NCBI GenBank assembly: GCA_018814305.1
Contig: JAHJAA010000009.1
Location: 1 to 64,000, forward strand
Direction of reading: 5' to 3'
DNA from: Pseudomonadota bacterium
Lineage (GTDB): Bacteria > Desulfobacterota > Desulfobulbia > Desulfobulbales > JAGXFP01
Length of the DNA stretch: 64,000 nucleotides
Position 1 is the stretch's first letter. Every line of letters begins with the position of its first letter. Below, one piece after another: positions 8,348-17,722 of the stretch. The notes under the pieces were generated by a model, which had not been told where the DNA came from, did not search any database, and worked only from the letters and a program-made list of their open reading frames with translations. A program made the translations under genes and the position numbers.

Positions 8348-9784
8348 TTACGATAAAAAGGCGAGGGTGCGGATCGCCGCCCCCAGTCTGCGAAAGTCAG
8401 GACCCTGGCCGGATTCTGCCGGGCAGAAAAAATTGTTCAGGTGAAAGCGTACGATTTCACCCTTCTTGGCTGGTCGTGGCAGGGTGAAGCTGTATTCCCG
8501 CCATTCGCCAACCCCGTTGGTGATCAAATTTCCGCAGGAGTCATCACCAACGGAGATTTCAATTTTTCTGGTCTCCAGGTTGTTCGGGAGTTCTGGAAAC
8601 ATGGCAAAAAAACGTACGGTTGATGAGGTGTTGGGGACTATCAGAGAAAAACGTGGTCCGGTCCAGCGGAAGTGAAATTCGTCCTGGCCTTCAAGACTGA
8701 ACCAGCCATTCAGGAGGAGTTTGTCATTTCCTGAGTTAAAATCAATCTCCCTCGGGAGGATTCCACCTTCGAGGCGGACAGTCGCGCTCTTCAGGATGGT
8801 ATATTCACGCTCAAGAAAGTCTTCCTCCATCGCAATGTTGGTCACCACCTGGCAGTCATTCCAGCAGCCTCCGCAGGCCAGTTGACGGATCGTTTCTCTG
8901 GCTTTTTCCGCTTCTGGAGATTGCCAGATCTCAGAAAGCCGGGTTTGATGAAGATTTCCGATGGGCCGCATCATCACCGGGCAGTTGGGAAAGACGTTGC
9001 CGTAGAGGTCGATGACCATTCCTGAGTGTAAGGCCTGGCAGGGCAGGTCCCGTTGGTTGCCCCGGGCATACTCGGTCATTTTCCGCCAAAAAACAAGTTG
9101 AGCCGGGGAGTGGTTCGGTTTCTTGATTTCACGGGTCAGGATCGTCTCCAGTTGCCGGTCGATGGCGGAGAGGTGCTCGTGGTCAATTTGGTACATCGCC
9201 TGATTGTCTTCGTTGGAGTAGGCCCCGCCGGAATATGCCAGGCGGGTACTGAACAGGGCGCCATGTTTTTCAGCCAGATCATAACAGGCCAGGAGTTGAT
9301 CGGTGTTCAAGCGATTGACGGTGAAGGAGATCAGTCGCCGAATCCCAAGTTCTTCCAGGTCCAGAAGAAGTTTCAGGGTTTTGAGGTAAGCTCCTTCAAT
9401 ACCCCTGACCTCGTCGTTCACCGCACCGATCCCGTCCAGGGAAAGCTGTACGGTAAATCGGTCCCGGTTGTTACGTGAACGAAGGGAGTCGACCAGTTTA
9501 TCGCTGTTGAGGGCGTTGGTGGTTATGGTCACATGTTTGTCGGGGGGCAGAATATCCAGGAGCTGCCAGGTCAACGGGGCAATGGTTGGTTCGCCACCGG
9601 CCAGCCCAACCCCTGAACAACGGATGAAGATCGGGTCGTTCATCAGACGTTCCAGGATGGCTGTGTCCATCTTTTCATGGCTTGGAGGCTGCAGTTTCCC
9701 CTGCCAGATCCCGCAATTCCTGCAGCGTGAGTTGCACCGGTAGGTGGTAAAGAAATTGATATCCGGAGGAGTCTGGGTCTCCAT
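8348..9784 (-). CDS. Radical SAM/SPASM-like protein with C-terminal beta domain
   Basis: 478 residues. C17, C21 and C24 (CNSRCRNC) form the radical SAM cluster motif, and GLAGGEPTI follows. A SPASM-like Cys set sits at about 249 (CQALHSG), 266 (PNCP) and 303 (CGGCWNDC), suggesting extra Fe-S clusters. From about 345 the protein continues as a beta-rich domain that I do not assign (WFSLEGQDEFHFRW, then WREYSFTLP), resembling carbohydrate-binding-like jelly rolls. Its ATG overlaps the stop codon of the upstream gene (TAATG), so translation is likely coupled. The context suggests a sugar or sugar-linked peptide modification for the exported glycan; the reaction is unknown. Confidence 0.8.
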   Translation of the reverse strand: METQTPPDINFFTTYRCNSRCRNCGIWQGKLQPPSHEKMDTAILERLMNDPIFIRCSGVGLAGGEPTIAPLTWQLLDILPPDKHVTITTNALNSDKLVDSLRSRNNRDRFTVQLSLDGIGAVNDEVRGIEGAYLKTLKLLLDLEELGIRRLISFTVNRLNTDQLLACYDLAEKHGALFSTRLAYSGGAYSNEDNQAMYQIDHEHLSAIDRQLETILTREIKKPNHSPAQLVFWRKMTEYARGNQRDLPCQALHSGMVIDLYGNVFPNCPVMMRPIGNLHQTRLSEIWQSPEAEKARETIRQLACGGCWNDCQVVTNIAMEEDFLEREYTILKSATVRLEGGILPREIDFNSGNDKLLLNGWFSLEGQDEFHFRWTGPRFSLIVPNTSSTVRFFAMFPELPNNLETRKIEISVGDDSCGNLITNGVGEWREYSFTLPRPAKKGEIVRFHLNNFFCPAESGQGPDFRRLGAAIRTLAFLS

Positions 9785-12700
9785 TATTTGTTCCCTTTAT
9801 CGATCAGGGCGATCAGGGCATTCTGCACCACCCGGGGCGAGAACCGTTTTTCGATCAGGGCCATGCCGCCCAGGGAGAGCTTTTCCCAACGCTCGGGATC
9901 CCGATAGAGGGCGACAACTTTGTCGGCAAAGCCTTGAGCGCTGTCAGCGATGAGGGCCTCCCGGTCGTTGGTGACTCCAAGACCCTCGGCACCCACCGAG
10001 GTCATCACCACCGGGAGACCAAAGGCCATGCTCTGGCCGATTTTACCCTTCACCCCGGCCCCGTAACGCAAGGGGCAGACAAAAATTCTGGCCTCCGCGA
10101 AAAAAGGGCGAACGTCTTCCACATAGCCGGTGACAGTAATCTGCTCTCCGGTCAGGGCCAAGACTTTTTCTGTAGGATTGCTGCCAACTATGGTGAGGGG
10201 AATTCGAGGTAGTTTGTCCCGGATCAGTGGGAGGATCTCCCGAACAAACCAGACAATTCCGTCCTCATTGGGGGTATGGTCGAACCCTCCGATAAACATC
10301 AAACCTTGCCTCTGGGAAAAGGGCCGATCGATTTTTTCAACGCTATGAATATTTGAGATCAAGGAGACCTTGTCGACAAAGCCCATTTTTTCGAGGACGC
10401 CTTTTTCCACATCACTCACCACCAGGACATCGTCGGCCTGGTTGATTAAAAAGAGCTCCATGTCCTTGACTGCCTGTGAGGCTGGAATTCCTTCGATTTC
10501 CTCCCGTCGTTCTTCCCGGAGAAAATGGAGGTCAACCGTATCATAGATGACCCGCGCCTCAGTGAATCTCTTGGCCGCATAGATGAAGTCGATTGCCACA
10601 TGGGGGCGGGACAGGATTATAATATCAATATTGAGTCCATGGAGCTGACTGTAGGCGTCAAAGTCCATGGGGCCGTACATGGTCTCAATACCCATCCTTT
10701 GGAGGTTCCTCGAATACCGGTCATGGTATATGAGATTATGGGGCCAGAAGACGATCTTGTAGTTAAGTTTGTTCAAAATGTTGAGGAGGGTCAACATTCG
10801 TAAGGAGCCTGAATCCTTGTCAAAGGTAGGTGCATAGTGATCCATGACCACAACCCTGTGCTGCTTGCCTCGTTCTCGGGCCAGGTAGAGGGCTTCAGGA
10901 CCGGTGAAATGATCTGCTTTGAGTACCTCACGCCATTTCTGGAAGAACTTTTCATGGTTGATCTGCTGAAACCGCTTATAGCCCTTGGTAATATCGGTTC
11001 CCGCCGAGGCCCCTTCCAGGTGGATGATTTCGGCCTCGGGCTGGTAGACCACTTTGTAGCCTTTGGCGCGGGCGGCGAAACAGAGGTCCGTATCTTCGTA
11101 GTACGCCGGGGCATATCTGAGGTCAAATCCGCCCAATTCCAGCCAGAGTTCCCGCCGGATCAAGAGGCAGGCCCCGGAGCAATAATCGACTTCCTTGAGG
11201 TAATTGTATTGGGGCAGGGACGGATCGTCTTCACGGCCATAGTTCCAGCCGGTTCCATCCTGCCAGATGATTCCTCCTGCCTCTTGGAGACGACCGTCGG
11301 GAAAGACCAGTTTTGCCCCGACCAGGCCGACTTTTTCATCGACCAACGGGGCGACCATGGCTGCAAGCCAGTCGGCGGTTACCAGGGTATCGTTGTTTAA
11401 GAAGAGAATGTTTTTGCCGGAAGCTGCTTCAGCCCCCTGATTACAGGCCTCGACAAAACCCTTGTTTTTCTGATTGCGGATGAGCCGGATGCCGGTCATG
11501 GCCCCAAGGATCTCTGATGTTTCCTGGTCGGATGCGTTATCGACCAGGATGACTTCATAGGGGATGGACGAGTGTTCCATGATTGACTCCAGGCAGTTGA
11601 AGGTCATGATTCCCTTATTGAAAACGGGGATGACGATGCTGACTTCGATCTCCTGGAAGGCTGGAAACTGTAAGGGGCGCCAAGGGGGAATCTCTGGAGC
11701 AGGGGGCTCCTCTGTAACTGTCGGGGGTTCTTCGGTTGCAGCCGGGGCCTCCTCTGGCACCTGGGTCTCGGGGATTTGCTCTTCCTCCTCAGGTAAAGTG
11801 GTCTCGGTCGGTGTGGGCTCTTCGGGCGTGGCCGGGGCTATCAGCTCCGGCGGTGTGAGTGGAAGAGGTTCTGGAGGATTGGGTGGGGTAACTTCCGGTA
11901 ACTCAGAGACGGGCGCTGAGGGTACGGCTTGGCTGGGTGGCGATGCCAGGGAAACCCGGAGAAACGGCTGGGTCACTGCCCGTAAGGAGCGGTGATAGAT
12001 TCTTCGGCGGAGACTCCCCTCCGGGAGGAGAGTGTTAAGGATCCGCCGGTACCGGGTGGCTATCCGCCAGATCAGGGATTGCTCTATTTCCATCAGGCGG
12101 GCGGAAAGTGAGGTGTTCTGGGCCTGAAGGTCGTTGTTGATTGCCCATGCATCCTGGTTGGCCTGGTTGAGGCTGATGATCTCTTCGCGCAGTTGGGCGA
12201 TCTCATCCCGAAGAAGAGCCGCTTTGAATTCAAGAGACTGAACGGTCTCCCGGAATTCATCAGCCTGTTTTTCTAAATTTCCGGTATGGGTCTGGTAAAG
12301 GGTGATGGCTTCAAGGTACTGGGTGTTGGCTTTTTCCAGGTGGGTATTGTTGGTCTGGAGCTGTTCATTGTTGGCCTGGAGCTGCGCAATGGTCTGCTGG
12401 GCCTGGTTCTGCTCTTGGGTCAGTTTGCCGGTGCGCCGGCGAAAATGGACCGCATCCAGTTGGGCATTTTTTAACTCTTCACTTTGGTGGGCGAGATGTT
12501 TTTGATATCCCTTGTGGGTTTCGGCAATCTCTCTTTCCAGGCGGAGTTGTTCGTTCCGTAAATTCTCCCGGTATTCCTTGGCCATTTTCATGTATTCAGA
12601 TTCATGGCCTTCGGCCAGCATGGCCTTCAGGGAGGTAAGTTCCTTGAGATTGTCCTGCATCTCTTGTTCCAGGCGGTCGGCTCGTTCCTCCTCTGCCCGG

Positions 12701-13410
12701 CGAGCGTCTTCCAGGCCGGCGCGCCCTCCTTTCTCGTCAGTGAGGCAGGCCTTGATCACAAACTGGTAGGTCTGGAACTCGGGATTGACTTTTTCCAGAT
12801 AGGCGGTGACATCCCTGGGATAACTGTCCCAAGGGGTCTTCATCTCCGTATCCCGCGGGTGGATTATGATTCTCTGGAGACGTGAGATGTAAAAACCCGC
12901 CTCATCAAGGAGGATGGTAATCGAATCTTTATCGAAAAAGTGCAGGTGGGTTGCATCCAGCAGACCTTGCTGCCGGTATTGCCAGCGGCCGTCGAGGATC
13001 TCCAGGCCTATTGAGCCATGGGCCCCATTGGGCAGAGAAAGAATAATACAGCCGTTGGGGGCGAGTAGACGGGTCAGGCGGGCGAGTAATTTACCGGCGT
13101 CTTTTAAGTGTTCCAGGACATCGGCCATGACAATCACGTCAAAACGTCGGATCGTGAAGATTCGGGTGAGATCCAGGGTTTCGATATCGCCGATGACGAT
13201 TTCCTGGCAAAAGGGCCGGGCTAAAGTAGCCGCCTCTGGATCAATCTCAAGGCCGTATACCCGACAGTTCAGTTCCGTTTTCAGGTAACGGGTCATATAG
13301 CCGGTGGCACAACCGATTTCCAGGACGTTTTTGTCCCGATCGATCATCTTGAGGATCTTGCTGTGGGTGGTGTTATCGTTCGATATATCAATCGTGTAAT
13401 CGTAAACCAC
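9784..13410 (-). CDS. Fusion: SAM methyltransferase, coiled coil, GT2 and GT4 glycosyltransferases
   Basis: 1208 residues from a GTG start preceded by GAGAGA. Domains in order: class I methyltransferase (about 15-225; VLEIGCATG at 29-37, VMADVLEHL near 95); long coiled coil rich in Gln, Glu and Leu (about 228-448); Arg-rich and Pro/Glu/Thr-rich linker (about 460-575); GT2 domain (about 585-835; SIVIPVFNKG, FLNNDT as the DxD-type motif, YYEDTDLC); GT4-like GT-B domain (about 850-1208; HYAPTFDKDSG, then VCPLRYGAGVKGK). It lies downstream of wzm and wzt-type genes. By analogy with the methyltransferase-coiled-coil protein WbdD and its polymerase WbdA, it may build and cap an O-polysaccharide in the cytoplasm. 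That role is inferred. Confidence 0.85.
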   Translation of the reverse strand: MVYDYTIDISNDNTTHSKILKMIDRDKNVLEIGCATGYMTRYLKTELNCRVYGLEIDPEAATLARPFCQEIVIGDIETLDLTRIFTIRRFDVIVMADVLEHLKDAGKLLARLTRLLAPNGCIILSLPNGAHGSIGLEILDGRWQYRQQGLLDATHLHFFDKDSITILLDEAGFYISRLQRIIIHPRDTEMKTPWDSYPRDVTAYLEKVNPEFQTYQFVIKACLTDEKGGRAGLEDARRAEEERADRLEQEMQDNLKELTSLKAMLAEGHESEYMKMAKEYRENLRNEQLRLEREIAETHKGYQKHLAHQSEELKNAQLDAVHFRRRTGKLTQEQNQAQQTIAQLQANNEQLQTNNTHLEKANTQYLEAITLYQTHTGNLEKQADEFRETVQSLEFKAALLRDEIAQLREEIISLNQANQDAWAINNDLQAQNTSLSARLMEIEQSLIWRIATRYRRILNTLLPEGSLRRRIYHRSLRAVTQPFLRVSLASPPSQAVPSAPVSELPEVTPPNPPEPLPLTPPELIAPATPEEPTPTETTLPEEEEQIPETQVPEEAPAATEEPPTVTEEPPAPEIPPWRPLQFPAFQEIEVSIVIPVFNKGIMTFNCLESIMEHSSIPYEVILVDNASDQETSEILGAMTGIRLIRNQKNKGFVEACNQGAEAASGKNILFLNNDTLVTADWLAAMVAPLVDEKVGLVGAKLVFPDGRLQEAGGIIWQDGTGWNYGREDDPSLPQYNYLKEVDYCSGACLLIRRELWLELGGFDLRYAPAYYEDTDLCFAARAKGYKVVYQPEAEIIHLEGASAGTDITKGYKRFQQINHEKFFQKWREVLKADHFTGPEALYLARERGKQHRVVVMDHYAPTFDKDSGSLRMLTLLNILNKLNYKIVFWPHNLIYHDRYSRNLQRMGIETMYGPMDFDAYSQLHGLNIDIIILSRPHVAIDFIYAAKRFTEARVIYDTVDLHFLREERREEIEGIPASQAVKDMELFLINQADDVLVVSDVEKGVLEKMGFVDKVSLISNIHSVEKIDRPFSQRQGLMFIGGFDHTPNEDGIVWFVREILPLIRDKLPRIPLTIVGSNPTEKVLALTGEQITVTGYVEDVRPFFAEARIFVCPLRYGAGVKGKIGQSMAFGLPVVMTSVGAEGLGVTNDREALIADSAQGFADKVVALYRDPERWEKLSLGGMALIEKRFSPRVVQNALIALIDKGNK

Positions 13411-13459
13411 TGTTTCTCTCGCTGATTTTGCGTGTGGGAGGCGCAGGCGGCTCCCCTTG

Positions 13460-14098
13460 CTATCTTGGTAATGGTGACGGTTTCAAACATTGCAGGAGTC
13501 TGGTGAAGAGTGGCGTCTCCTTCCTTGAAGCGGTTTCTCCTCGGTATTTTATGATCCTGGCCGGGTTGCCCACGACCACCGCCTGGGGGGGGACATTCTT
13601 ACAGACCACGGATCCTGCCCCCACCACCGCCCCATCACCTATCTCAACCCCCTGGAGGATGATCGCCCCGGCCCCGATCCAGGCGCCGCTCCCGATGATA
13701 ATTCGACCATAGGTAAGGCCCTGGTGCTGAATCAGTCGGTCTGGATCGTGAATTTGGTGCCCGGCGCTGATGATACAGGCATTGGCCCCGATCATGGCAT
13801 AGTCACCGATGGTCAAGCCGCCTTCGCCAGACAGGTAGCCACCCGCATTAATCAAAACATGGTCTCCGATGATGATGGAGGCCTGGGGGTTGGCCCCCAA
13901 ATCGCCAAGGACCAGGCGATTTCTTGGATAGATGATGCACTTGGAACCGATATACAGCCCCCGGCCGTCACCTTGGGGGTTCTCTTGTACAATCTCTACC
14001 CCTGGATGGATAACGGTATCTTCACCGATCCCATCGATTCCTTCAAGAGTAATTGGGTTATCGTTCACATTCGTTTCCAAAGAGGTGGAGGCCTTCAC
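13460..14098 (-). CDS. Left-handed beta-helix (hexapeptide repeat) acyltransferase
   Basis: 212 residues with GTG start; its GTGA overlaps the stop of the upstream ABC ATPase gene by four bases. Hexapeptide repeats such as [24 protein letters not shown] and [10 protein letters not shown] run from about 40 to 175, followed by the family tail [23 protein letters not shown] carries the conserved His region of WbbJ/Maa/NodL-type acetyltransferases, which use acetyl-CoA. It is probably an O-acetyltransferase for a sugar of the exported polysaccharide; the acceptor is unknown. Confidence 0.85.
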   Translation of the reverse strand: MKASTSLETNVNDNPITLEGIDGIGEDTVIHPGVEIVQENPQGDGRGLYIGSKCIIYPRNRLVLGDLGANPQASIIIGDHVLINAGGYLSGEGGLTIGDYAMIGANACIISAGHQIHDPDRLIQHQGLTYGRIIIGSGAWIGAGAIILQGVEIGDGAVVGAGSVVCKNVPPQAVVVGNPARIIKYRGETASRKETPLFTRLLQCLKPSPLPR

Positions 14099-15450
14099 TC
14101 AAGTTGTTTTCCGATTGCTCCGGTAAACTCCTGGAGGATGGTGGTCGGGGTTCGGATCAGGCCATAGCAGTGATGGGGGGATTCCATGGTGAAAACCTTC
14201 ATGTTTTCAAGCCAGTCGTAGGCAGTGTGATGTTCGAGGGTGCCATTGCCGAAACCGGCACTGATTGCAAAACTGCCGGAACGAAAATGGGGGAGGACAA
14301 AGGCGAAGGTCACCTTCACCGTGGTTCCTTCCGGGCAGGGTTTTAGATGGAATCCCTCGGCATCGGTATTGGTCTTGATCAGTTCATTCCCCAGGAGATC
14401 TTTGATGACAAAGCCTGCCATGGGCATCTCGATCCTCTCCTTACAGCGAACAACCAGGGAGAAACGAATCTGGTCGCCCCCGGTGAAGGTTTGCCGGGAG
14501 CGACCGGTTCCATCGGCCAGGGAAAAGCCGATAATCTCTCCGGTTCGATTACCGAATCGTCGGTCGAAACGGGTTACTTCTTCAAGATCAGGTTCGGTTA
14601 CGATTTCAGACTCAACGGTTTGTGGCGAGGGAGATGGTTGGTGCGGTTCGGAGTACTTATCTTCGGCGTTCCAGATAATTTTATAGTACTCCTGAATGAC
14701 TTCATCGGGATCACCCATGCAGACAATCCGACCTTGTTCGAGGAGAATCGCCTTGGTACAAAGTTTTTGGACGGCGCCGATGTCATGACTGACAAAAAAA
14801 ATGGTTTTACCCTTTTGTTGGATTTCGCGGATTTTGCTCATACAGCGATGTTGAAAAACCACATCTCCAACCGCCAGGGCTTCATCAACCAACAGGATAT
14901 CAGGGTCAACATTGATCGCGGTGGCAAAGGCCAGGCGGACAAACATGCCGCTTGAATAGAGTTTAACGGGTTGATCGATGAAGGGGCCGATCTCGGCAAA
15001 TTTTTCGATATCCGCAAACCGCTCGCTCATTTCCTTTTGAGTCAGGCCAAGGATCGAGCCGTTCATGAAAACATTTTCTCGGCCGGTGAAATCAGGATCA
15101 AAGCCGCTGCCCAGCTCAAGCAGCGCGGCAACCCTGCCGGTGACCTCGAGCTCACCGGAGGTCGGGGTGAGGATCCCGGCAATCATCTGCAGCAAGGTGG
15201 ATTTGCCGGAACCGTTCCGGCCAATGACGCCCACGGTGCTGCCCTCATCAATGGATAGCGAGATTTCCCGTAAGGCCCAGAAGTCCTGATGATAGGAGCG
15301 GCGGCCTCGCCAGAGGGCCTCTTTCAGACGGCTCATGGGATCCGAGTAAAGCCTGAAGCATTTGGAGATATTCGTTGCCCGTATTCTTGATTCCATTCGG
15401 GTTTCCGTCCTTGGTGACCGAACTCCTGGTGGAGTCCCCTCGGGTAGCAT
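14095..15450 (-). CDS. wzt: O-antigen/polysaccharide ABC exporter ATPase (Wzt type) with cargo-binding C-terminal domain
   Basis: 451 residues from the ATG at 15450, which overlaps the preceding stop (TGATG); an internal ATG at 15396 with AAGGA upstream is an equally good start and sits closer to the domain edge. Nucleotide-binding domain: Walker [10 protein letters not shown] (about 75), signature LYSSGM (about 163), Walker B ILLVDEAL (about 187) and H-loop FVSHD. From about 270 a beta-sandwich domain typical of Wzt follows, which in E. coli O9a recognises the terminal cap of the finished glycan. Together with the permease at 16899-17717 it exports lipid-linked polysaccharide across the inner membrane. 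Confidence 0.9.
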   Translation of the reverse strand: MLPEGTPPGVRSPRTETRMESRIRATNISKCFRLYSDPMSRLKEALWRGRRSYHQDFWALREISLSIDEGSTVGVIGRNGSGKSTLLQMIAGILTPTSGELEVTGRVAALLELGSGFDPDFTGRENVFMNGSILGLTQKEMSERFADIEKFAEIGPFIDQPVKLYSSGMFVRLAFATAINVDPDILLVDEALAVGDVVFQHRCMSKIREIQQKGKTIFFVSHDIGAVQKLCTKAILLEQGRIVCMGDPDEVIQEYYKIIWNAEDKYSEPHQPSPSPQTVESEIVTEPDLEEVTRFDRRFGNRTGEIIGFSLADGTGRSRQTFTGGDQIRFSLVVRCKERIEMPMAGFVIKDLLGNELIKTNTDAEGFHLKPCPEGTTVKVTFAFVLPHFRSGSFAISAGFGNGTLEHHTAYDWLENMKVFTMESPHHCYGLIRTPTTILQEFTGAIGKQLE

Positions 15451-16775
15451 CAAATATCACAGAGAGTAATCCGCTCGCCCTTACTCTCGTGGCGGAGCCG
15501 GATCTCTTTGGAAAGTTCCTGAAACTCATGAAACTTGGCACTGAGATCCTCCCGGGAAATGGTCGGGAGTTCCAGAACCGAGTTGTCGTAAAGGCTGGTG
15601 GCGTAAGAGCTTTTGATTAGACCCTGTTCCACGCAGTCATCGTAAATTCCGGTAAAGGGAAAGGGTTGGTAGAGGGAAACGCTGACAAAATGCGGGTTGA
15701 TAATCCGGTTTAACTCCATGGTGTCATCAATGGTCTGGGGGGTCTCGCCGGGAACCCCGACGATATTGAAGGTCCAGACCTGAATCCCTTCGGCCTGGGC
15801 TTCCCGGCAGGCCTGGATGATCCGTTCGTTGCTCACCTGCCGCCCCATGACCTTCCGGCGGATTTCATCATTGCCTGATTCCACTCCCAGGTAAATCAGG
15901 GATAGCCCGGCCTTTTTCATCATCCGGAATCGTTCCTGATCCATGGTTTCGGCCCGGATGAAACAGGCAAAGGGGTAATTGAATTCAGCGGTATACATCT
16001 CGAGGAACTCCTGGAGCCACTTTTTATTGACCCCGAAGGCCTCATCATAAAAGTTCATGGTACTGAACTCGAATTGAGCGCGGAGCTGACGGATCTCCCG
16101 GATGACGTTCTCCGGGCTTCGCTGCCGCTCGTAACGGCCTTTGCCTCGATACAGTTTTTTGATGGCGCTGTTGGAGCAGAAGCGACAGTTGTAGGGGCAG
16201 CCCCGGCTGGTGATAAAAACCGGTTCGGTTTTGCTCTCTTTGAGCAGTTCGTCATAGGGGACGATTGAGCGGTCGGGGAAGGGCAGGGAGTCCAGATCCT
16301 CGACCAGTGGGCCGATTTCATTCCGGATGACCAGACCCTGACTATTCCTGGCCCAGATGTTGGGGATGGTGGAGAGCTCACCACCGGAAGCCATCCGCCG
16401 GAGAAGTTCCAGCAGGGCGTATTCTCCCTCACCACGACAAAGTAGGTCCACCGCCGGTTCGGCAATAACTTCTTCCGGGATGAAGGTGGCATGGGGACCG
16501 CCGCAGATGATCGGCGTGGTAAATCTGGACTTGATGATCCTGGCGTAGTTTTGGGTATACTGCCACTGGAGGGTCACGGTGGAAAAGCCGATCAGGTCCG
16601 GGGCAAAGGATTCCACCTTGGCCAGTAGATCCGCCTCGGAAATTGCGTCTTGAATATAGAGTAGATCCGTCTCATGACCCTTTTCCTTGAGGCAGGCGGA
16701 GAGGGTTCCGATTCCATACGGGAAATGCCGGATATTTTTGGTGCCGATATTATGATAGATGAAGAGTATTTTCAT
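15450..16775 (-). CDS. B12-binding-domain radical SAM enzyme
   Basis: 441 residues from the ATG at 16775; an upstream in-frame start exists, but MKILFIYHNIG is the normal beginning of the B12-binding fold. The N-terminal B12-type Rossmann domain (about 1-130; FSTVTLQWQY, CGGPHATF) is followed by the radical SAM domain with CPYNCRFC (about 190). The class includes methyltransferases, ring-contracting enzymes and others. Lying between wzm and wzt genes, it probably alters a sugar or nucleotide-sugar of the exported glycan, for example by C-methylation. The precise reaction cannot be told. Confidence 0.8.
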   Translation of the reverse strand: MKILFIYHNIGTKNIRHFPYGIGTLSACLKEKGHETDLLYIQDAISEADLLAKVESFAPDLIGFSTVTLQWQYTQNYARIIKSRFTTPIICGGPHATFIPEEVIAEPAVDLLCRGEGEYALLELLRRMASGGELSTIPNIWARNSQGLVIRNEIGPLVEDLDSLPFPDRSIVPYDELLKESKTEPVFITSRGCPYNCRFCSNSAIKKLYRGKGRYERQRSPENVIREIRQLRAQFEFSTMNFYDEAFGVNKKWLQEFLEMYTAEFNYPFACFIRAETMDQERFRMMKKAGLSLIYLGVESGNDEIRRKVMGRQVSNERIIQACREAQAEGIQVWTFNIVGVPGETPQTIDDTMELNRIINPHFVSVSLYQPFPFTGIYDDCVEQGLIKSSYATSLYDNSVLELPTISREDLSAKFHEFQELSKEIRLRHESKGERITLCDI

Positions 16776-16783
16776 TTTTTTAT

Positions 16784-16900
16784 GAGGCAGGAGACAGGCA
16801 GTTGACTGTAGCTCGCCGGTCTGTTCACGCCATGAATTAAAATTTAATAATATTGAAGAAAGAACGCTCAAAAATTATTTTGTCTTCTGTCTTCTGCCTT
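16784..16900. repeat. Small intergenic element flanked by inverted heptad repeats
   Basis: GAGGCAG-GAGACAG-GCAG (16784-16801) is largely complementary to TGTCTTC-TGTCTTC-TGCCTT (16881-16900), so the 117-base stretch between the ABC permease and the B12 radical SAM gene can fold as one hairpin. The right arm overlaps the permease stop codon. It may limit transcription or stabilise mRNA ends between cotranscribed genes. Confidence 0.55.
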
Positions 16901-17717
16901 ACAATACATCAGCAAAGGCCTTCTTGCTCCGCATGAACCAGAAAAAGCCCAGCTGAAAGGTCACCAGCGACAGGGCCAGGGCTGCAAAGTACCAGGGCCA
17001 ATCGGGGTAGCTGCCCCACAGCATCACCCTGCGGGAATCTTCCACAAAGAGGGCTATGGGATTTAATTGGCAGTAAACCCGAATATCCGCAGGGATGGAT
17101 TCCAATGGATAAAATATCGGTGAGAGGAAAAAAAGCATGGTGATAATCAGACCCACGCTTTGGCCCACATCACGGATAAAGACCCCCAGTGCCGAAAGGA
17201 AGTATCCTATACCCAGGGAAAAGAGCATAACCGGAAGCCAGACAACCGGCAACAGAACAATGGTCCATTGGAACTCAAGGGTTGAGATGGCGATCCCGCA
17301 GAGCAGAATCATCATGCCGAAGAGGGCGTGAATAACCGCGGCGAACAGTTTCGTCAGGGGCAGAATTTCCAGAGGAAAGATAACCTTCTTGACATAATTC
17401 GTGTGGCTTAAGATCAACCCCGGCGCAGCATTTGCCACCTCCCCGACGATGTTAAAGGTCAGAATGCCGACAAAGAGGGCCAGGGCGAAACTGAGGCGCC
17501 CCCCCTGGGGACTCATCCCCCATTTGGCCTCAAAGATAACGGAGAAGACAAAGGTGTACACCGCCAGCAAAATCAGGGGCTGAATAAAGGCCCAGGCCAG
17601 GCCGAGATACGAGCCCTTGTACCGTCCGAAGGCCTCTCTTCGAGTAAATTGGCCGATGAGGTGCCGGTGTCGGAAGAGGTGGCAGACTGCGGTGAAGGGG
17701 TTAAGCAACGACGGCAT
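16899..17717 (-). CDS. wzm: Polysaccharide ABC exporter permease (Wzm type)
   Basis: 272 residues, ABC-2 family. The N-terminal amphipathic region with RREAFGRYKGSYLGLAW is typical of Wzm and TagG proteins, and about six transmembrane segments follow (for example LILLAVYTFVFSVIF, MMILLCGIAIST). It forms the channel partner of the Wzt-type ATPase at 14095-15450, although the B12 radical SAM gene separates the two. It starts five bases after the Sel1-repeat gene, so that gene and the exporter are probably cotranscribed. Confidence 0.9.
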   Translation of the reverse strand: MPSLLNPFTAVCHLFRHRHLIGQFTRREAFGRYKGSYLGLAWAFIQPLILLAVYTFVFSVIFEAKWGMSPQGGRLSFALALFVGILTFNIVGEVANAAPGLILSHTNYVKKVIFPLEILPLTKLFAAVIHALFGMMILLCGIAISTLEFQWTIVLLPVVWLPVMLFSLGIGYFLSALGVFIRDVGQSVGLIITMLFFLSPIFYPLESIPADIRVYCQLNPIALFVEDSRRVMLWGSYPDWPWYFAALALSLVTFQLGFFWFMRSKKAFADVL

Positions 17718-17722
17718 CCCGG

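Noticed and set aside
11564-11995. 143-codon plus-strand ORF rich in Gly and Ser
   Set aside because: It is the antisense reading of the Pro/Glu/Thr-rich linker of the 1208-residue fusion.
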